DNA of 64,000 bases, taken from NCBI RefSeq assembly GCF_022352055.1, contig NZ_JAKRWM010000001.1, forward strand, positions 744,001-808,000, in the 5' to 3' direction. This DNA comes from Cohnella mopanensis. Lineage in GTDB: Bacteria > Bacillota > Bacilli > Paenibacillales > Paenibacillaceae. The position numbers were made by a program, and so were the translations under genes. Shown here piece after piece: positions 63,150 through 64,000 of the stretch. The notes below the pieces were generated by a model. That model saw only the letters and a program-made list of their open reading frames with translations, was not told where the DNA came from and ran no database searches. The number at the start of each line of letters is the position of its first letter. The first letter of the stretch is position 1.

Positions 63150-63536
63150 CTACCAATCACGTTCACGAATGGCTACTTCTGTATCTATTTCGATACCAAA
63201 AAAGGCTAAAATATCTTCAACTGTTTGTGCAATTGATTCTCTCGCAACTGTTTCAATTTCGCTGTCATTTTCGTCAAACTCTTCTGCAAGATCATTGATT
63301 GTATTGATGGCTAAATCAAGCTTTGATTGAATTTCTTCGATATCTTGATTTCCTTGTTCCAAAAACTCAACAACTTTAACTAGTTCAGCTTTAACTTTAT
63401 CCACAAGAAAGTTAGGGAAATATCCATCAATATACATATCTTTTAAATATTCAAAGGGAACTTCATTTGCTTCGTTAACCGCAGTTTGTTCGTTCATAAC
63501 GTTCAATGCGGCAGATTGCATAAGGTCTTTTTCCAT
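63150..63536 (-). CDS. DUF5713-like protein
   Basis: 128 residues from ATG 63536 (AGAGGAAGAG upstream). Seen: FEYLKDMYIDGYFPNFLVDKVKAELVKVVEFLEQ, then INDLAEEFDENDSEIETVARESIAQTVEDI and a final ERDW. This pattern matches DUF5713 as I remember it. Soluble, acidic. Function unknown; the family is found near immunity genes. Confidence 0.6.
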   Translation of the reverse strand: MEKDLMQSAALNVMNEQTAVNEANEVPFEYLKDMYIDGYFPNFLVDKVKAELVKVVEFLEQGNQDIEEIQSKLDLAINTINDLAEEFDENDSEIETVARESIAQTVEDILAFFGIEIDTEVAIRERDW

Positions 63537-63546
63537 CACTCTTCCT

Positions 63547-63577
63547 CTTTTCGTTTTTGTGTCCCTAGACAATTACC
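63547..63577 (+). repeat. Repeat B end fragment
   Basis: TTCGTTTTTGTGTCCCTAGACAATTACC resembles the last 25 bases of repeat B (TTTGTGTCCTTAGACA). Confidence 0.4.
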
Positions 63578-63620
63578 TGGGCATTCTTGCCGAAGCGTAT
63601 GGGTGTAATATCCCGCAAAT

Positions 63621-63647
63621 AGGAGACCTTTAACTCAAAGGTCTCCT
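63621..63647 (-). terminator. Terminator-like hairpin after the Imm51-like gene
   Basis: AGGAGACCTTT-AACTC-AAAGGTCTCCT, 11 perfect pairs; the minus-strand tract after it is only weakly T-rich. Confidence 0.6.
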
Positions 63648-63705
63648 GACATTGATCCGCTGCCGGGCATATCGATCGTTCGAGCGGGCAATGTTCTACC
63701 CACCC

Positions 63706-64000
63706 TTAGTCCAACTCCGCACGGGAAAATAAATCGCGTATCAAGGTATCATCCTCACAAGCAGCCTTAAAACCTAGAGCAAACCTCTCCAGCGCTTCGC
63801 CGTCCGTCGAGTAAGCGCAGAACATACTCCCCTCAGGATCAAATTGGATCTGAGCTGCCAACTCCGGCATGATTTCCTCGATGAAAACAGCGGCCAAAGA
63901 ACCCCAGTCATAACCGTTTCCTTCAAATCCCTCGTCAGCACGTTCCGCAAAAACCTCATTTTTATAGCTCCCCACATTCAAAATCAGTGACACCGAACTC
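63706..64000 (-). CDS. Imm51-family immunity protein, start beyond the window edge
   Basis: At least 95 residues. GFEGNGYDWGSLAAVFIEEIMPELAAQIQFDPEGSMFCAYSTDGEAL and DDTLIRDLFSRAELD are the conserved parts of immunity protein 51. A GTG at 63993 begins MSLILNVGSYKNEVFAE but the frame stays open to base 64000, so the gene probably starts outside. Imm51 proteins protect against secreted or contact-delivered toxins. No toxin gene is in the window. Confidence 0.78.
   Translation of the reverse strand, partial: SSVSLILNVGSYKNEVFAERADEGFEGNGYDWGSLAAVFIEEIMPELAAQIQFDPEGSMFCAYSTDGEALERFALGFKAACEDDTLIRDLFSRAELD

Overview
The window looks like chromosomal DNA of a spore-forming, low-to-moderate GC Firmicute, most likely of the Paenibacillaceae (Cohnella or Paenibacillus type). 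This is inferred from gene content: a VanW-family protein, proteins with copper-amine-oxidase-N 'stalk' domains, a protein ending in S-layer homology (SLH) domains, a XerS-type recombinase, a stand-alone bacterial nitric oxide synthase, a BceRS-BceAB-like module, a YuaF/flotillin pair, many AGGAGG-type ribosome sites and many stem-loop terminators. No rRNA, tRNA, CRISPR array or intact insertion sequence was seen.

Layout. 0-3.4 kb: end of a VanW gene, a glycosidase-like wall protein and a small-molecule kinase. 3.5-9.8 kb: AT-rich orphan genes, then YbaK, VOC, hydrolase and EamA genes, then an ArsR regulator with a clear operator in front of an old yellow enzyme. 10-20 kb: metabolic and defence-type housekeeping (acetyltransferases, cysK, PhzF, two drug-type MFS pumps each divergent from its own regulator, a phosphatase, fumC). 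20-21 kb: a compact two-gene unit encoding a DUF3990 protein and a small partner, in front of xerS. 22.3-28.2 kb: nitric oxide synthase, a thiamine-binding protein and a complete Bce-type peptide-sensing and export system with its response-regulator box. 28.4-30.8 kb: a membrane zinc-ribbon protein and a secreted trypsin-like protease.

30.9-37.4 kb is a patchwork rich in repeats and gene remnants: a ketopantoate-reductase-like gene with a divergent TetR regulator, DinB, an AlkX/AlkZ-like glycosylase, broken MBL-fold and GyrI-like genes, and at least three families of dispersed repeats. One family forms a long hairpin in which a compensatory base-pair change is visible between two copies. 37.4-45.5 kb: DUF4190, GNAT, flotillin operon, a sugar kinase under an exact XylR-type operator, a DHFR-like protein and a beta-propeller lipoprotein-like protein. 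45.8-50.2 kb: one large surface protein gene (leucine-rich repeats, 80-residue FIVAR-like repeats, SLH domains), split by a single-base frameshift inside the repeats.

51-54 kb: a cadmium/zinc ATPase whose CadC regulator survives only as an internally deleted fragment. 54-64 kb: DinB, a lipoprotein, a truncated stalk-domain protein, TetR plus methionine aminopeptidase, a transposase remnant, and a run of same-strand genes that resemble orphan immunity genes of polymorphic toxin systems (SUKH/SMI1, DUF1877, DUF5713, Imm51, two paralogous zinc-ribbon proteins with a DUF1963-like end). No toxin gene is visible. The last immunity gene runs off the window.

Functions are assigned by recognising motifs and family features by eye; no database search was run.
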